From: an uncultured Poribacteria bacterium | Lineage (GTDB): Bacteria; Poribacteria; WGA-4E; WGA-3G | Length of the DNA stretch: 64,000 nucleotides | Direction: 5' to 3' | Assembly (NCBI GenBank): GCA_951828515.1 | Contig: OX639992.1 | Span: 2,582,217-2,646,216 of the forward strand | Shown here: positions 51,573 to 60,054 of the stretch, in pieces | How positions within the stretch are numbered: position 1 is the first letter of the stretch | Layout of the letters: each line of letters opens with the position of its first letter | Translations under genes and position numbers: made by a program | Notes under the pieces: generated by a model | Told to the model about the DNA's origin: nothing | The model's database searches: none | The model's input: only the letters and a program-made list of their open reading frames with translations

Positions 51573-51911
51573 CTAACCCATTGCTGCGGCGACGATAATG
51601 CCCAGTGAGATGAGAACGCCCGCAACCGCAACGCCAGCAGCAGTGTTGTTCTCTTCGGCAATCTGACGGTTTAAGTCGTACGGGGTCGCCATATCGAAGA
51701 CTTTGTAACCTACCATCAGAATGATTAAACCGACGATGCTAAAAACAACGCCTTCAATAATAAAACCACCCAAGGCTTTGAAGTCTATCATTGGGGCGTC
51801 TCCAGACGCAGCGGCATCAGATTGGGCAACGGCGTTATGTGAAAATAGGACAAAGGCGGCAATTGCTACAGTAACCAGAATAAGTGTGGTGAATACAATT
51901 TTTTTAGCCAT
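51573..51911 (-). CDS. DUF350-type small membrane protein
   Basis: A 112-residue protein with three hydrophobic segments. An N-terminal signal-like helix (VFTTLILVTVAIAAFVLF) is followed by FIIEGVVFSIVGLIILMVGY and AAGVAVAGVLISLGIIVAAA. LNRQIAEENNTAAGVAVAG is the DUF350 hallmark. AAGGAGA precedes ATG 51911. It lies between the 1362-residue protein and the PhyH gene; DUF350 proteins have often been seen near membrane-remodelling genes, but the function is unknown. Confidence 0.8.
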   Translation of the reverse strand: MAKKIVFTTLILVTVAIAAFVLFSHNAVAQSDAAASGDAPMIDFKALGGFIIEGVVFSIVGLIILMVGYKVFDMATPYDLNRQIAEENNTAAGVAVAGVLISLGIIVAAAMG

Positions 51912-51935
51912 TTTAACAGTCTCCTTATTTTGCGT

Positions 51936-52065
51936 TTTTTAACTATGGTCCTCCGAGCATCGCTCCGCTACATTCCATGATGGTTTCTGGTTAATTCTGT
52001 GCCGAATTTGGGAGTGATTACGTGCTCCTAATTTTCGCTTGAACTTCACCGAAAACCTGCTCGAA
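51936..52065 (-). repeat. Interspersed repeat family C, copy 2
   Basis: The uninterrupted copy of the repeat at 39967. It ends 25 bases before the DUF350 start; beyond it 52066-52095 resembles part of family B (GAAACGTAGTGGAG). Confidence 0.8.
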
Positions 52066-52098
52066 ACGTAGTGGAGAGCAGAACGAAGACCTCAGTAA

Positions 52099-55000
52099 TT
52101 AAAAAATCTCAAACTGCACATCCGTGGTGGCGTGCAGATACTTTATCAATATAGCGTCCTTATCTTCGATATAAAGCCATCCGGATTCGACATCTTCGAG
52201 TGTTTGGGCACCTGCAATCTCGGTTTCTGCATATTTGCCCGATATGTTGACGGATTCAGAATCGTCAGCGGGTGTATCCGCATCGGTAATTGGTTGATCG
52301 TCTATGGATGATGAAAACTGATAGCGTACCCGAAGTGCTTGTGGCGCGCGTCCATAGCCAACGATCAGGGTATGACTCGTTTCGTTATTGGCGTAGTTGA
52401 GTTGCCAGCTCAATTGACCTTTATCGGTCAAGGTGAGTCCATCTACCCTCGCCCCAGAACTGAGGTGTATCTCCCCAGCGATAGCGGTTTTAATTCCCGG
52501 ATCGAGCCCTCGGAGTGTATAAACGTTCATCATAATATCTTCGGGATTCAAGTGTGGTCCTCTGCTTTCGGTACAGAAACCGTAAAATCCATCGGGATAG
52601 GTGCCTTTAAGCTCGCCGTCTTCCCACTGTTGATACATTGCACTTACCGTAATACCTTCAGCGATTTGAAGCCATCTGTCATCTTCGGTGTGCTGATTCA
52701 GGCGTTGTAAGTAATAGGCGAGAACTAATCCGTTCCATTGAACAGGAACACCGAACCACGGATGCGTGTAGAAACTCGTCCCGAAAACAGGGATTGAGGC
52801 GAACTGCATACCGGGTCGGTCTGGGAGATGCCAATGGTAGAGGAATGGCAGGGCTGTTGCCGCCCAATATGTTGCGCGTTTGAGGTGTTCTTTTTCTGCC
52901 GTTAATTCATAAGCCTCAACATAGGCACCGACAGCATGAGCAGCCGCGAGGACATCTGGTTGATACATTGGGCATTCCCACATTTGTGCACCACGTGGCA
53001 CGGAGAATTGCTGAGTGAACTTAAGGGCTTTCAAACCTGCTTCACGCGAAGCTTTGTTTCCTGTAATTCGAGCATGTTTAAGGAGTAGGAGTGCTGATTC
53101 AGCACACGTGCCGAGCACTGCTTCACCTGCCTTTCCGAGGGAGGCAGTTTTCGCATTTGTCGGTTGCCACCGCCAACTTCCATCCGATTCTTGTGTAGCA
53201 ATACGTTGTTGAATCTCTTCCGCCATGTGGAATAATGCTGGATCGATGTTACCGATATAGAATGGGAATTCCCATCTTAAAATGTGGCACGAACCGCGTG
53301 CAGCCAAGCTGCCTTCCCCGGATTCAGTTATGGTGTTTTTGGCTATTTCTAACACCCGTTCCTTTACATGCTCATCTTTTGTCGCAAGATAGTCGTACCA
53401 AAGTAGAGTGCCGAAGCCCGGTTCGTTGTGTGGTGCCCAGTCTACGCAGTGCCGGGATTTTCGGGTGACTTCGTCCCATGTCGTCTGCATAAACCCGTGC
53501 CGCGAAAGTAAGACCTCTTCTTCGTCGCTACGGGGTGGTGATAACGGTTCAGGAGCACCGTAAGCATCGTTCCAATGCGCTATGGCATCTAAAATAGTGG
53601 CGTTTCCATCCACGATAATTTCGGTTTTGATGGATACCGGCTGCGACGGTATGAGTGGGTAGGGGATAGAAGCCTCTGTCTGATTTTCTGGAACCCATGC
53701 TGGTACAGTTGGAACGAATACACCGAGGGCGTGATTTTTCTGGTACTGATGCCAATTGGGTGAGGCAAATACCGCAGAGAGCATCTGATTCTCACCATCC
53801 CAAGTGTCCAGAGGATTCCAGACGATGCCGACCACTGATTTCTGCATCTCTACTGCCATGACTGGCACTGTGATTTTATACGGATGCGGGACAAGACGGT
53901 TATCGAACGGTGGAGCTGCGTCACGTGTACTTGAGGAACGTTCATTGTTTTCCAAGAATTCGAGCCCGGGGAAAAGTGCTGCTGTTTTCTTCTCACGATT
54001 CCGCCCTTGCCCCGCATAAAGCATCGGACCGCGAAAGGCGAGAAGTTCTCTGTTTCCATTCGTTTGCAGCTGATATTCCGTTTTCACTCGCGTCGCACTT
54101 TCGCTGAGTGCCCACTGCATCTCATAAGTCCACTCAATGCCATCTACATCCGTATCCGAACCGCTTAGCCGGACAATTGACTCCCCTTGATTGTTTCCAG
54201 CAAGTTGATAGTCTGTAGGCGCAAGTTGCGAAGTTTGACGGTTTTGCGATGCATCTAAATAGACAACCTCGGAGAGGGCAGGACAGGTGGCTACCTGCTG
54301 GTAATTACCGCCTTTTGCGACAAAGATTATATAGTACTCAAACCCTCCCTCAACAACCTTTTTGTCAAGGAGGTTCGTTTCTTGGTTGTTTTCGTTGTTG
54401 ATTTCCGATGTTGCTTCAGGTCCACGGACGAAAACAATGCGAAGATGTTTATTTCCCAGCACAACGCTACCATTTTCCGTGTAGGTGTGCAGTTCTTTCA
54501 TCACTTTGGCAGCGAGTTTAGGAGGCTCAGGAAGAACCGAAACGCTTTCCTTGGTTGTTTGACGTTCTTCGCCTGCTGACGTTTGACATTTGAGCGAGAC
54601 AGAAATGGGGGCTACAGTCGGATTTGGGTAACGGCGGGCTATCCAAAAGACGGAGGCTTCTTCACCCGGTTCGATTTCTTTAATGGTTTGTCTGGGGCGT
54701 CCACGCCGTAGTTTCATACCGTTGATAGAGATGCGCGCAGTATCCACTTTACCGAGCGGCGCTGTGCCGGTATTCCGAAGTGTGCATTCCACTTCAAAAT
54801 CTTCACCTGCAGTTACAACTGCAGCTGTCGCACCTACATTCACAATTTCTAATTTCGGCTGTGCCGCGTAAAGCGATATTTTGACAGGAGGCTCTTCTGA
54901 TTCGTGCGACTCGAGACAAATTTTTACTAAATCGGATACGGTTGTTGACGTGGATTGACTAAACTCACGTAACAGCATCGTCTCATCGTTGGCGTGTAAA

Positions 55001-56187
55001 ATAGCAATTCCACATCGCAGTTCCGGTTCGGTGTCTCTTTTCCCTTTCCGAAGGGACATCTGTTTGAGTTTGCGTAACTGCGGCTTACCCCACAAAGCCC
55101 ACGCGTAGTTACTGTTGCCTTCTATATTGCATTCCGTCAGGAATGAGATGACGACCTCTTTGCCAGCGTATGACGTCAGTTCGATGCTGTCTTCTACCCA
55201 CTGACATTCGGTTGATACAGATTTGAAGCATCTTTCCGGTACGGCTTCTAAACCTGTATTAAGAAGATCGAAAATTTCGATGGCGAACTTTACGCCTCCA
55301 GGTTGGCGGTCCGCGTTGTCAAAAACAACACCATCCCGCAATCCGATGGAAAAATGTAGGAAGAGTTTCTCTTTTTTGTTAACATTTGGAAGGGACAGCG
55401 TGTAGTCGATTTTTGCGGTTTCGGTTGGGGTCGGATGTTCAAAGATAGCGGGCTTTGTCACGCCTCCGGAACGGTCCGCTCCACTGACGGATGCCTGCTC
55501 TGTACCGGAAACAGTACTTTGTCCGAACATCTCCACGAAGTCATAAATCTCTTCAATAATGCCGAGTTCTAAAGGCATTGCTTCCTGTTCTGCTTCCGTT
55601 TCGGCATCGTCGGTTTCGTCGGTTTCCTCCGTTTTAGTTGCTATGACTTCTGCGTGCTGCGCTATGGCATCCTCGCTTTCCTGTTCAGATATTACAATCT
55701 CTGTTGGGGATTCTGTCTCATCTTCGGAAACGGGATCAGTATCTTCCGCTGACTCAGTTGCTTCGTCCTCGGACGGAGTAAGGTTGGCGATTTCGGCGAC
55801 AGGTGTTTCTTCTGTACTGAGTGTGCCGGAAATGTCGTCCTCACTGGTATGCGTCTCTTCGTCTACAGAGATAGGTAAGACCTCACTGTTGGGTTGCGTC
55901 TGAGGACTCTCATCATTTATAGCGACAGACGGTGCATCGTCTTCAGAAGATGTTTCCTCTGACTCAGACAGCGCGTCAGCGTTTTCGATTTCTGAGGATT
56001 CAGAAATCGCGGTATCGGAGTTATCCGATGCTACGGATTCAGCATCATTCGTGGAATTATCGTCAGTTGCGAATTCTAATTCCGTTTGGTGTTCGTCACG
56101 CTGCTGTGCATCGGAAACCGATGGATCGGTCTCTTCCTCCGTATTTCCGATACACGCGGCTAAAAACTGTTGAAAACTGGTGAGCAT
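52099..56187 (-). CDS. Large unknown protein with acidic N-terminus, CARDB-like domain and alpha/alpha toroid
   Basis: 1362 residues. Residues 15-205 are a low-complexity acidic Ser/Glu/Asp/Thr stretch, probably disordered. Residues 215-375 form a beta domain with carbohydrate-binding-module-like order (LFLHFSIGLRDGVVFDNADR, KEVVISFLTECNIEGNSNYA). Residues 440-555 form a CARDB-like beta-sandwich (FEVECTLRNTGTAPLGKVDT). 600-880 is another beta-rich region. 890-1240 is a helical toroid like family-127/six-hairpin glycosidases (SLAARGSCHILRWEFPF, GEAVLGTCAESALLLLKHAR, TYWAATALPFLYHWHLPDR). A small C-terminal beta domain follows. The start has no classic signal peptide, though LAAC near residue 10 could be a lipobox. 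Probably a glycan-binding or -processing protein; location uncertain. Confidence 0.75.
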   Translation of the reverse strand: MLTSFQQFLAACIGNTEEETDPSVSDAQQRDEHQTELEFATDDNSTNDAESVASDNSDTAISESSEIENADALSESEETSSEDDAPSVAINDESPQTQPNSEVLPISVDEETHTSEDDISGTLSTEETPVAEIANLTPSEDEATESAEDTDPVSEDETESPTEIVISEQESEDAIAQHAEVIATKTEETDETDDAETEAEQEAMPLELGIIEEIYDFVEMFGQSTVSGTEQASVSGADRSGGVTKPAIFEHPTPTETAKIDYTLSLPNVNKKEKLFLHFSIGLRDGVVFDNADRQPGGVKFAIEIFDLLNTGLEAVPERCFKSVSTECQWVEDSIELTSYAGKEVVISFLTECNIEGNSNYAWALWGKPQLRKLKQMSLRKGKRDTEPELRCGIAILHANDETMLLREFSQSTSTTVSDLVKICLESHESEEPPVKISLYAAQPKLEIVNVGATAAVVTAGEDFEVECTLRNTGTAPLGKVDTARISINGMKLRRGRPRQTIKEIEPGEEASVFWIARRYPNPTVAPISVSLKCQTSAGEERQTTKESVSVLPEPPKLAAKVMKELHTYTENGSVVLGNKHLRIVFVRGPEATSEINNENNQETNLLDKKVVEGGFEYYIIFVAKGGNYQQVATCPALSEVVYLDASQNRQTSQLAPTDYQLAGNNQGESIVRLSGSDTDVDGIEWTYEMQWALSESATRVKTEYQLQTNGNRELLAFRGPMLYAGQGRNREKKTAALFPGLEFLENNERSSSTRDAAPPFDNRLVPHPYKITVPVMAVEMQKSVVGIVWNPLDTWDGENQMLSAVFASPNWHQYQKNHALGVFVPTVPAWVPENQTEASIPYPLIPSQPVSIKTEIIVDGNATILDAIAHWNDAYGAPEPLSPPRSDEEEVLLSRHGFMQTTWDEVTRKSRHCVDWAPHNEPGFGTLLWYDYLATKDEHVKERVLEIAKNTITESGEGSLAARGSCHILRWEFPFYIGNIDPALFHMAEEIQQRIATQESDGSWRWQPTNAKTASLGKAGEAVLGTCAESALLLLKHARITGNKASREAGLKALKFTQQFSVPRGAQMWECPMYQPDVLAAAHAVGAYVEAYELTAEKEHLKRATYWAATALPFLYHWHLPDRPGMQFASIPVFGTSFYTHPWFGVPVQWNGLVLAYYLQRLNQHTEDDRWLQIAEGITVSAMYQQWEDGELKGTYPDGFYGFCTESRGPHLNPEDIMMNVYTLRGLDPGIKTAIAGEIHLSSGARVDGLTLTDKGQLSWQLNYANNETSHTLIVGYGRAPQALRVRYQFSSSIDDQPITDADTPADDSESVNISGKYAETEIAGAQTLEDVESGWLYIEDKDAILIKYLHATTDVQFEIF

Positions 56188-56275
56188 TTTTTAATTATTC
56201 CTTGCGGTTCGGTAAGCTGGGTTGGGGATTTGATGTGCCTTTCCGTATGTCCGCCTTCCACTTCGTTTCAGGCTA
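56188..56275 (-). repeat. Interspersed repeat family B, copy 4
   Basis: On the minus strand: CTGAAACGAAGTGGAAGG, then GGCACATCAAATCCCCAACC, then ACCGAACCGCAAGGAATAAT and an A-rich end two bases before the ATG of the 1362-residue protein gene. Confidence 0.7.
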
Positions 56276-56342
56276 AGTGCTTTGGCTTACGACCGGCTCC
56301 ATTTCTGCTTCATCAAAATCTTCGGGATGGAAACCTCGCGCT

Positions 56343-57365
56343 TTAGCGCGGGGAGGCAATCCCGCTCCTATAGTTGAAATTCAGACGCGTAAGCACCTTA
56401 AAATCAGAGGGTTTTGCATTTTGGCAAAGGCGTTTCCCTGACAAAGAATATAAGGAAATCCCTCTTTTTCCAAAGCCAGCAATACGGGTGAGACCATACT
56501 GAATGTGTCTCACAAGAGTGTTTTTCACAAAACCACCCCACGTCGTCCCACCATACCGGGGCCTTTTCCCATTTGCCTGTGAGTTCTGACGATGGAGTTG
56601 ACGCCTGACAATTGGTATCGGTGAAACGCACATCAACTCGGTGTTGTCTACAATAGACTTACCCCCAACTGTGTGGTATGCCAGACACCAGCTATCCACA
56701 CAATGTGCGTCAAAGGTTTCAGAAAGTTTCTTTGAAGACTTCTTCAAACCGAGCCTCTCTCGAATCGCTTTCGTCTCCCAGCCCTGGAGCGTCAACACCT
56801 CCCACCGTTTCTGAATCTCAGCGTAGAACCATCGCTTTCCCACTTCTAAGGGACTAAAGGATTGATTCCACTTTTTCGCACGTGCTATCGTGCGTGCTTT
56901 AATATCTTCAACACAGATATGGGTGATAGGAAACATCTTTGAAAACCAGTCAAGGATACGGAGTTTCCAGTCCCATCTCGCACGGGTTCCAGCGGGAATC
57001 CGTACGGTGTTAGCGAGACGGTTGGTGCGCTGTTTGCGGTTTGGACACTTCCGAGAACGTCTGCCTCTGCGCAACTCACGCCGTTTTTCTACTTTCTTAC
57101 CGACCTTATTGTGAGCATCTGCTTGGACATTGAGATAGGTGTGTGCCTCACTTTTGACCGTAAAGCCTTCTTTCTTACTACCGGGGTCTACCCCGACGAC
57201 GATCTTTTGTTTGTAATCATCAGAGGGATCGACATTCAGACGCACGCAAAACACGCTATTCTTCCAAAATGGTGTCGCTTTGCCTGATTTTATCCACTTC
57301 CCCGCGCGCTGAGGTGTTGTCGGCATTAGTGGTTTTTGGTTCTTATCAACAACAGGAACAAACAT
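56343..57365 (-). CDS. isrB: IsrB, RNA-guided RuvC nickase without HNH domain
   Basis: A 340-residue relative of IscB/Cas9. Residues 10-35 are the PLMP domain (KPLMPTTPQRAGKWIKSGKA). RuvC-I has D60 in VVGVDPGSKKEG. An arginine-rich bridge helix spans 92-117 (KRRELRRGRRSRKCPNRKQR). RuvC-II has E153 in HICVEDIKA, and RuvC-III has H221 and D224 in TFDAHCVDSWCLA. Between RuvC-II and RuvC-III there are only about 60 helical residues and no HNH domain, which separates IsrB from IscB. All RuvC catalytic residues are present, so it should be active. A C-terminal stretch of about 110 residues with RYGGTTWGG follows. The stop lies in the right-end hairpin. It probably nicks DNA guided by the RNA at 57366-57572. 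Confidence 0.85.
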   Translation of the reverse strand: MFVPVVDKNQKPLMPTTPQRAGKWIKSGKATPFWKNSVFCVRLNVDPSDDYKQKIVVGVDPGSKKEGFTVKSEAHTYLNVQADAHNKVGKKVEKRRELRRGRRSRKCPNRKQRTNRLANTVRIPAGTRARWDWKLRILDWFSKMFPITHICVEDIKARTIARAKKWNQSFSPLEVGKRWFYAEIQKRWEVLTLQGWETKAIRERLGLKKSSKKLSETFDAHCVDSWCLAYHTVGGKSIVDNTELMCVSPIPIVRRQLHRQNSQANGKRPRYGGTTWGGFVKNTLVRHIQYGLTRIAGFGKRGISLYSLSGKRLCQNAKPSDFKVLTRLNFNYRSGIASPR

Positions 57366-57572
57366 AATTTGTAATCTCCCTTACGGGTTGTGTATTACCC
57401 CATCCAGATCACGGTATCCGAGAGGAATCAGACTTGGGGAGTATCCGAAACATCGTGCGGGCTGCCACGCCAAGATACCGCGATATTTTACTGTAGAAAA
57501 CTGTTTCGTCCTATGCAGGGAACGTTGGGCTACGCTATGCACAAGCCTCCCCGTTTAGGGGGAGGTAGTTGA
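57366..57572 (-). ncRNA. Predicted omega-RNA region of IsrB
   Basis: In IscB/IsrB loci the guide RNA lies upstream of the protein gene, with its guide taken from DNA next to the element's left end. Here about 205 bases lie between the left-end hairpin and ATG 57365. They contain short paired blocks, such as GGGGAGG with CCTCCCC, GATACCGTGATCTGGATGG, and GGATACTCC facing GGATACC. The guide would be the minus-strand sequence just beyond, near 57573-57592. Confidence 0.65.
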
Positions 57573-57709
57573 CCCAAATATGATTGATACAGCCGGTTCC
57601 TTGAATGGCTGCGATAACACGGGTTTCGCCGGGTTCGACATTCCAAGCGTAGTGAGCGTGCTTTTTTAACGCGCGTCAGCGATGACAATAATCCGTCAAC
57701 GTAAGTCAT
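57571..57709 (-). pseudogene. DUF2961-like 5' fragment, frameshifted and cut by the IsrB element
   Basis: On the minus strand an ATG at 57709 (AGGAAA upstream) opens MTYVDGLLSSLTRVKKARS. A one-base shift near the run of six A at 57661-57666 leads into HAHYAWNVEPGETRVIAAIQ and GTGCINHIWV, the start of a DUF2961 domain (typical EPGET...ADIQGPG-ITHIW). Coding similarity ends at the element's left end. No matching remainder was seen on the far side. Confidence 0.6.
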
Positions 57710-57828
57710 AATTTCGTTTCCTAATATACATCACGCTGCACTTACGTGCAGCGTTCAAAAAGTTGCTCCTTACTATACAATTATAGCATATACTACCAGA
57801 AAAGCAACAGGAAAATCCAATTTTTCTG

Positions 57829-58797
57829 TTATTCTGTTTCTTCGGAAAGAGGGTTTTCCAAAGTGTATGTCCATTGCTTTTTCTGACGAATAAATCTCAA
57901 CTGTAGCGCGTCTGCTGCATAGTTGTCAAGTTCGTCAGTGTTTTTTCTCGGTCCAGATGCTGCCGGTTCAAAATTGGTGATGAGTGCTTCCAACATCGGT
58001 TTTCTATTCGATTCCTTTGCACCGACATGATAAAAATGTTCCCTTGTGATGACATTAAATTCTGACCATAGATTCGGGATCGCGGGATTTTCTCTATGTT
58101 CGTTGCTATGCCAGGTTGAGAGGATGAACTGTGCTTTGGTTGTTTTCAAATCTTGATAAAGCGATTTTTCATGTGTTTCATTCCAAGTGTTAAAGTAATC
58201 GGTATGTCGCCCGGCATAAGGTGGGTCACAGTAGATAAAGTCTGCTTCAGTCGCACAAGATAGCGTGAGGCGAAAATCCTGATGCAAAAAAGTCCAGTCA
58301 CTGAGGCTAGCACGTTTGGCGACCCATTCTACCTGATTCACAATTTTGGTGACATACGCTTTAGAGAAGCGCTCGGGCTTATGTCCGAATGGTACATTAA
58401 ACTCGCCCTTCCTATTGAAACGGAGAAGCCCATTAAAACAAGCGCGGTTCAAAAACAGGAAGTCCAAAGGAGACTTTTCTCTATTAAATCGTTTTCGGAC
58501 TTCATAATAATAATCGGCACCCTGTTTCGCTAACTGGGGCCCTTCTGATTCAAGAAATTCGCGAACAACAATCGAAGTTATCGTGCCGCTATTTATTCCT
58601 TGATAGAAGGAGATAAGATGTGGATTTGTATCGCAGAAAAGTGCCTTACGCGGTTTGAGGTTGAACCCAACGACCCCCGACCCCATAAATGGTTCAATCC
58701 AAACCCCTTCTCCGCTCCATTGGTGTGTCTCTGCTATCCATTCAACCAGTTTACTTTTGATACCTTGGCACTTTATCGGTGGAATAAGGACCTTCAT
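57829..58797 (-). CDS. Adenine-specific DNA methyltransferase (Dam/D12 class)
   Basis: A 322-residue N6-adenine methyltransferase. IEPFMGSGVVGFN is motif I (SAM binding), FLFLNRACFNGLLRFNRKGE the D12 signature, and ATEADFIYCDPPYAGRHTDY motif IV with DPPY. KCQGIKSKLVEWIAE fits motif X at the N-terminus. The length and order match the alpha/D12 group that partners type II endonucleases. Its ATG overlaps by four bases the end of a frame that resembles an EcoRV-type endonuclease N-terminus. The target site cannot be read from sequence; GATATC is a guess by association. Confidence 0.88.
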   Translation of the reverse strand: MKVLIPPIKCQGIKSKLVEWIAETHQWSGEGVWIEPFMGSGVVGFNLKPRKALFCDTNPHLISFYQGINSGTITSIVVREFLESEGPQLAKQGADYYYEVRKRFNREKSPLDFLFLNRACFNGLLRFNRKGEFNVPFGHKPERFSKAYVTKIVNQVEWVAKRASLSDWTFLHQDFRLTLSCATEADFIYCDPPYAGRHTDYFNTWNETHEKSLYQDLKTTKAQFILSTWHSNEHRENPAIPNLWSEFNVITREHFYHVGAKESNRKPMLEALITNFEPAASGPRKNTDELDNYAADALQLRFIRQKKQWTYTLENPLSEETE

Positions 58798-59012
58798 TTT
58801 GAGCGCGTTTTCCTTATCAGACGCGGAAATAAATGGATTTCTAATAGTTTAGATACGATTTTCGTATCCGCTGAAATCGTATAAATTCTCCGGTAAATGT
58901 CAATGAAACCCTTGATAGTCCATTGTCCATCAGGGGTAGCAACGTAGGAGTTGAGCGTTTTAACAAATTCATTGAGTTTTGTGCTAAATACGCTTTTTGC
59001 TGATTTTTCCAT
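58794..59012 (-). pseudogene. Remnant of an EcoRV-like restriction endonuclease
   Basis: A 72-codon frame: FVKTLNSYVATPDGQWTIKG, FIDIYRRIYTISADTKIVSK, LLEIHLFPRLIRKTRSK. The IYTISADTK-SK-E--FP order recalls EcoRV (GKIYPLGSDTKVLSTIFELF from memory). The catalytic part that would follow (PD...DxK) is absent, and the frame ends at the methyltransferase start (ATGA). It is probably a deletion product, leaving the methyltransferase alone. Confidence 0.5.
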
Positions 59013-59162
59013 AAAATCGGCTCATCGGAAAATTAACGGTGCTAAATCGATTGGACAAATGTAGTTGTTAAGAGCACTTTACTACTGGACCGGCTCCACT
59101 GTAGAGAACACTTCTTCCCATATCTCATCAAGAAGGATCTCCGCGTCAATTCCTGCGGGTTT

Positions 59163-59696
59163 CTACCCCAGTTTCCGATGATTCCAGCGTTTCAAGGCAA
59201 ATTTTACAATCTTATCTCTTCTGTTGCTAATAGAAATATGATTCCATCGATCTGGTTTTGGGTTACAGAACTTGCTCAATTCAAGTTGTGACTTGATCGG
59301 TGCTTTGCTATACTGTTCATCTTTGGTTTCAAAGTCTTGATTTGATTTACTGGTATTTGCTGAGCGTGAGTCTAACACCAAATTCCCAATGCTATGAAGA
59401 TAATTTTCCTCGAAATCGGTAATTGATAGGATTGAGTTATCTGCAACAACTTTCTTACTGTCTCTAGGGTTTTGTGGGATAATATGCTCAATCGTGAGTT
59501 TTGTCTGCGATTTCTCGTTCCTAAACGTCTCAGTGGACATCTCAGGGAAAATCGGTTGTTCTGCTAATCTGAGATGGTTCTCGTATTTCCAGAATAGATA
59601 CCGTTGATCGTTTCCATCAACAACCTCGTGAAATCTAGGTTGGCGTAGACTACGTTCAAACTCAAAATCGCCACAATACCAGTCAACAAACTTGGA
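59163..59696 (-). pseudogene. C-terminal fragment of a GmrSD-type (DUF262/DUF1524) restriction protein
   Basis: The minus-strand frame is open from the TGA at 59697-59699 down to TAG 59163. TKLTIEHIIPQNPRD is the HNH-like DUF1524 centre, and YLHSIGNLVLDSRSANTSKS continues it. The part upstream of ATG 59540 (SKFVDWYCGDFEFERSLRQP, DGNDQRYLFWKYENHLRLAE) is also real coding sequence. The DUF262 half is missing. After TAG 59163 the same frame stays open for 26 more codons (KPAGIDAEILLDEIWEEVFS, TVEPVQ). Confidence 0.75.
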
Positions 59697-59780
59697 TCAG
59701 CATCTGTTTGCTCCGCACGCGCCGGTTGCGCAGGCGCGTCATTGAAATGGAAGACAGCAATTTTAGTGCCGGGAATGCCC
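59696..59780 (-). pseudogene. 85-base fragment of a sugar-isomerase gene
   Basis: Encodes GIPGTKIAVFHFNDAPAQPA-RAEQTDAD, matching GIPGNKIAVFHFNDAPAEPA-RAEQTDAD of the intact isomerase at 60340. Nucleotide identity is about 86% by eye. It sits between the truncated aspartyl protease and the GmrSD fragment, and both junctions are sharp. Confidence 0.85.
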
Positions 59781-59796
59781 GCGTAAAAACTCATTA

Positions 59797-60054
59797 TCAA
59801 ACCTGTAATCTGCTCACTGCGATAATTTCAGCATTCGTAATACCATTAGCTGTGATAAAATCAATCCTACGCAAATTTGGATCTGAAAGATCATATCCTA
59901 AATCTGATAAAATATCTGGATTAATAGTCGTAAGCGAGGCACCAGTATCTAATATTAAATCTACAGTAACATGCTTGCTATAGTCCAATGCATATATTGT
60001 CGCTTGAACCATAATTAATTTGTCCGGGCTTAACGCAAAACGTGTCTGACGCAT
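59797..60054 (-). CDS. Retropepsin-like aspartyl protease, truncated at the C-terminus
   Basis: About 85 residues from ATG 60054. VTVDLILDTGASLTTINPDI carries the DTGAS catalytic motif, then LGYDLSDPNLRRIDFITANG and ITNAEIIAVSRLQV. The family normally continues another 35-40 residues through a hydrophobic-hydrophobic-G segment; here the frame stops at the junction with the isomerase fragment. Start and upstream stop share one base (TAATG), so translation is coupled to the small protein upstream. A longer frame from ATG 60066 exists. It is likely inactive or unstable as it stands. Confidence 0.72.
   Translation of the reverse strand: MRQTRFALSPDKLIMVQATIYALDYSKHVTVDLILDTGASLTTINPDILSDLGYDLSDPNLRRIDFITANGITNAEIIAVSRLQV

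Larger units (their letters stand above)
56331..57573 (-). mobile_element. IsrB-carrying IS605-type element (complete)
   Basis: The left and right ends are subterminal hairpins of the IS200/IS605 kind: CCTCCCC-GTTTA-GGGGGAGG at 57546-57565 (left end in the element's orientation) and CCTCGCGC-TTTA-GCGCGGGG at 56334-56353. Between them are one IsrB frame and the omega-RNA region upstream of it. No tnpA is present, so mobility would depend on an enzyme made elsewhere. It interrupts a DUF2961-like coding fragment. Confidence 0.8.

Noticed and set aside
56260-56330. Remainder of the interrupted DUF2961 gene on the far side of the IsrB element
   Set aside because: The frame (FHPEDFDEAEMEPVVSQST then stop) does not resemble DUF2961, and part of it overlaps repeat B.
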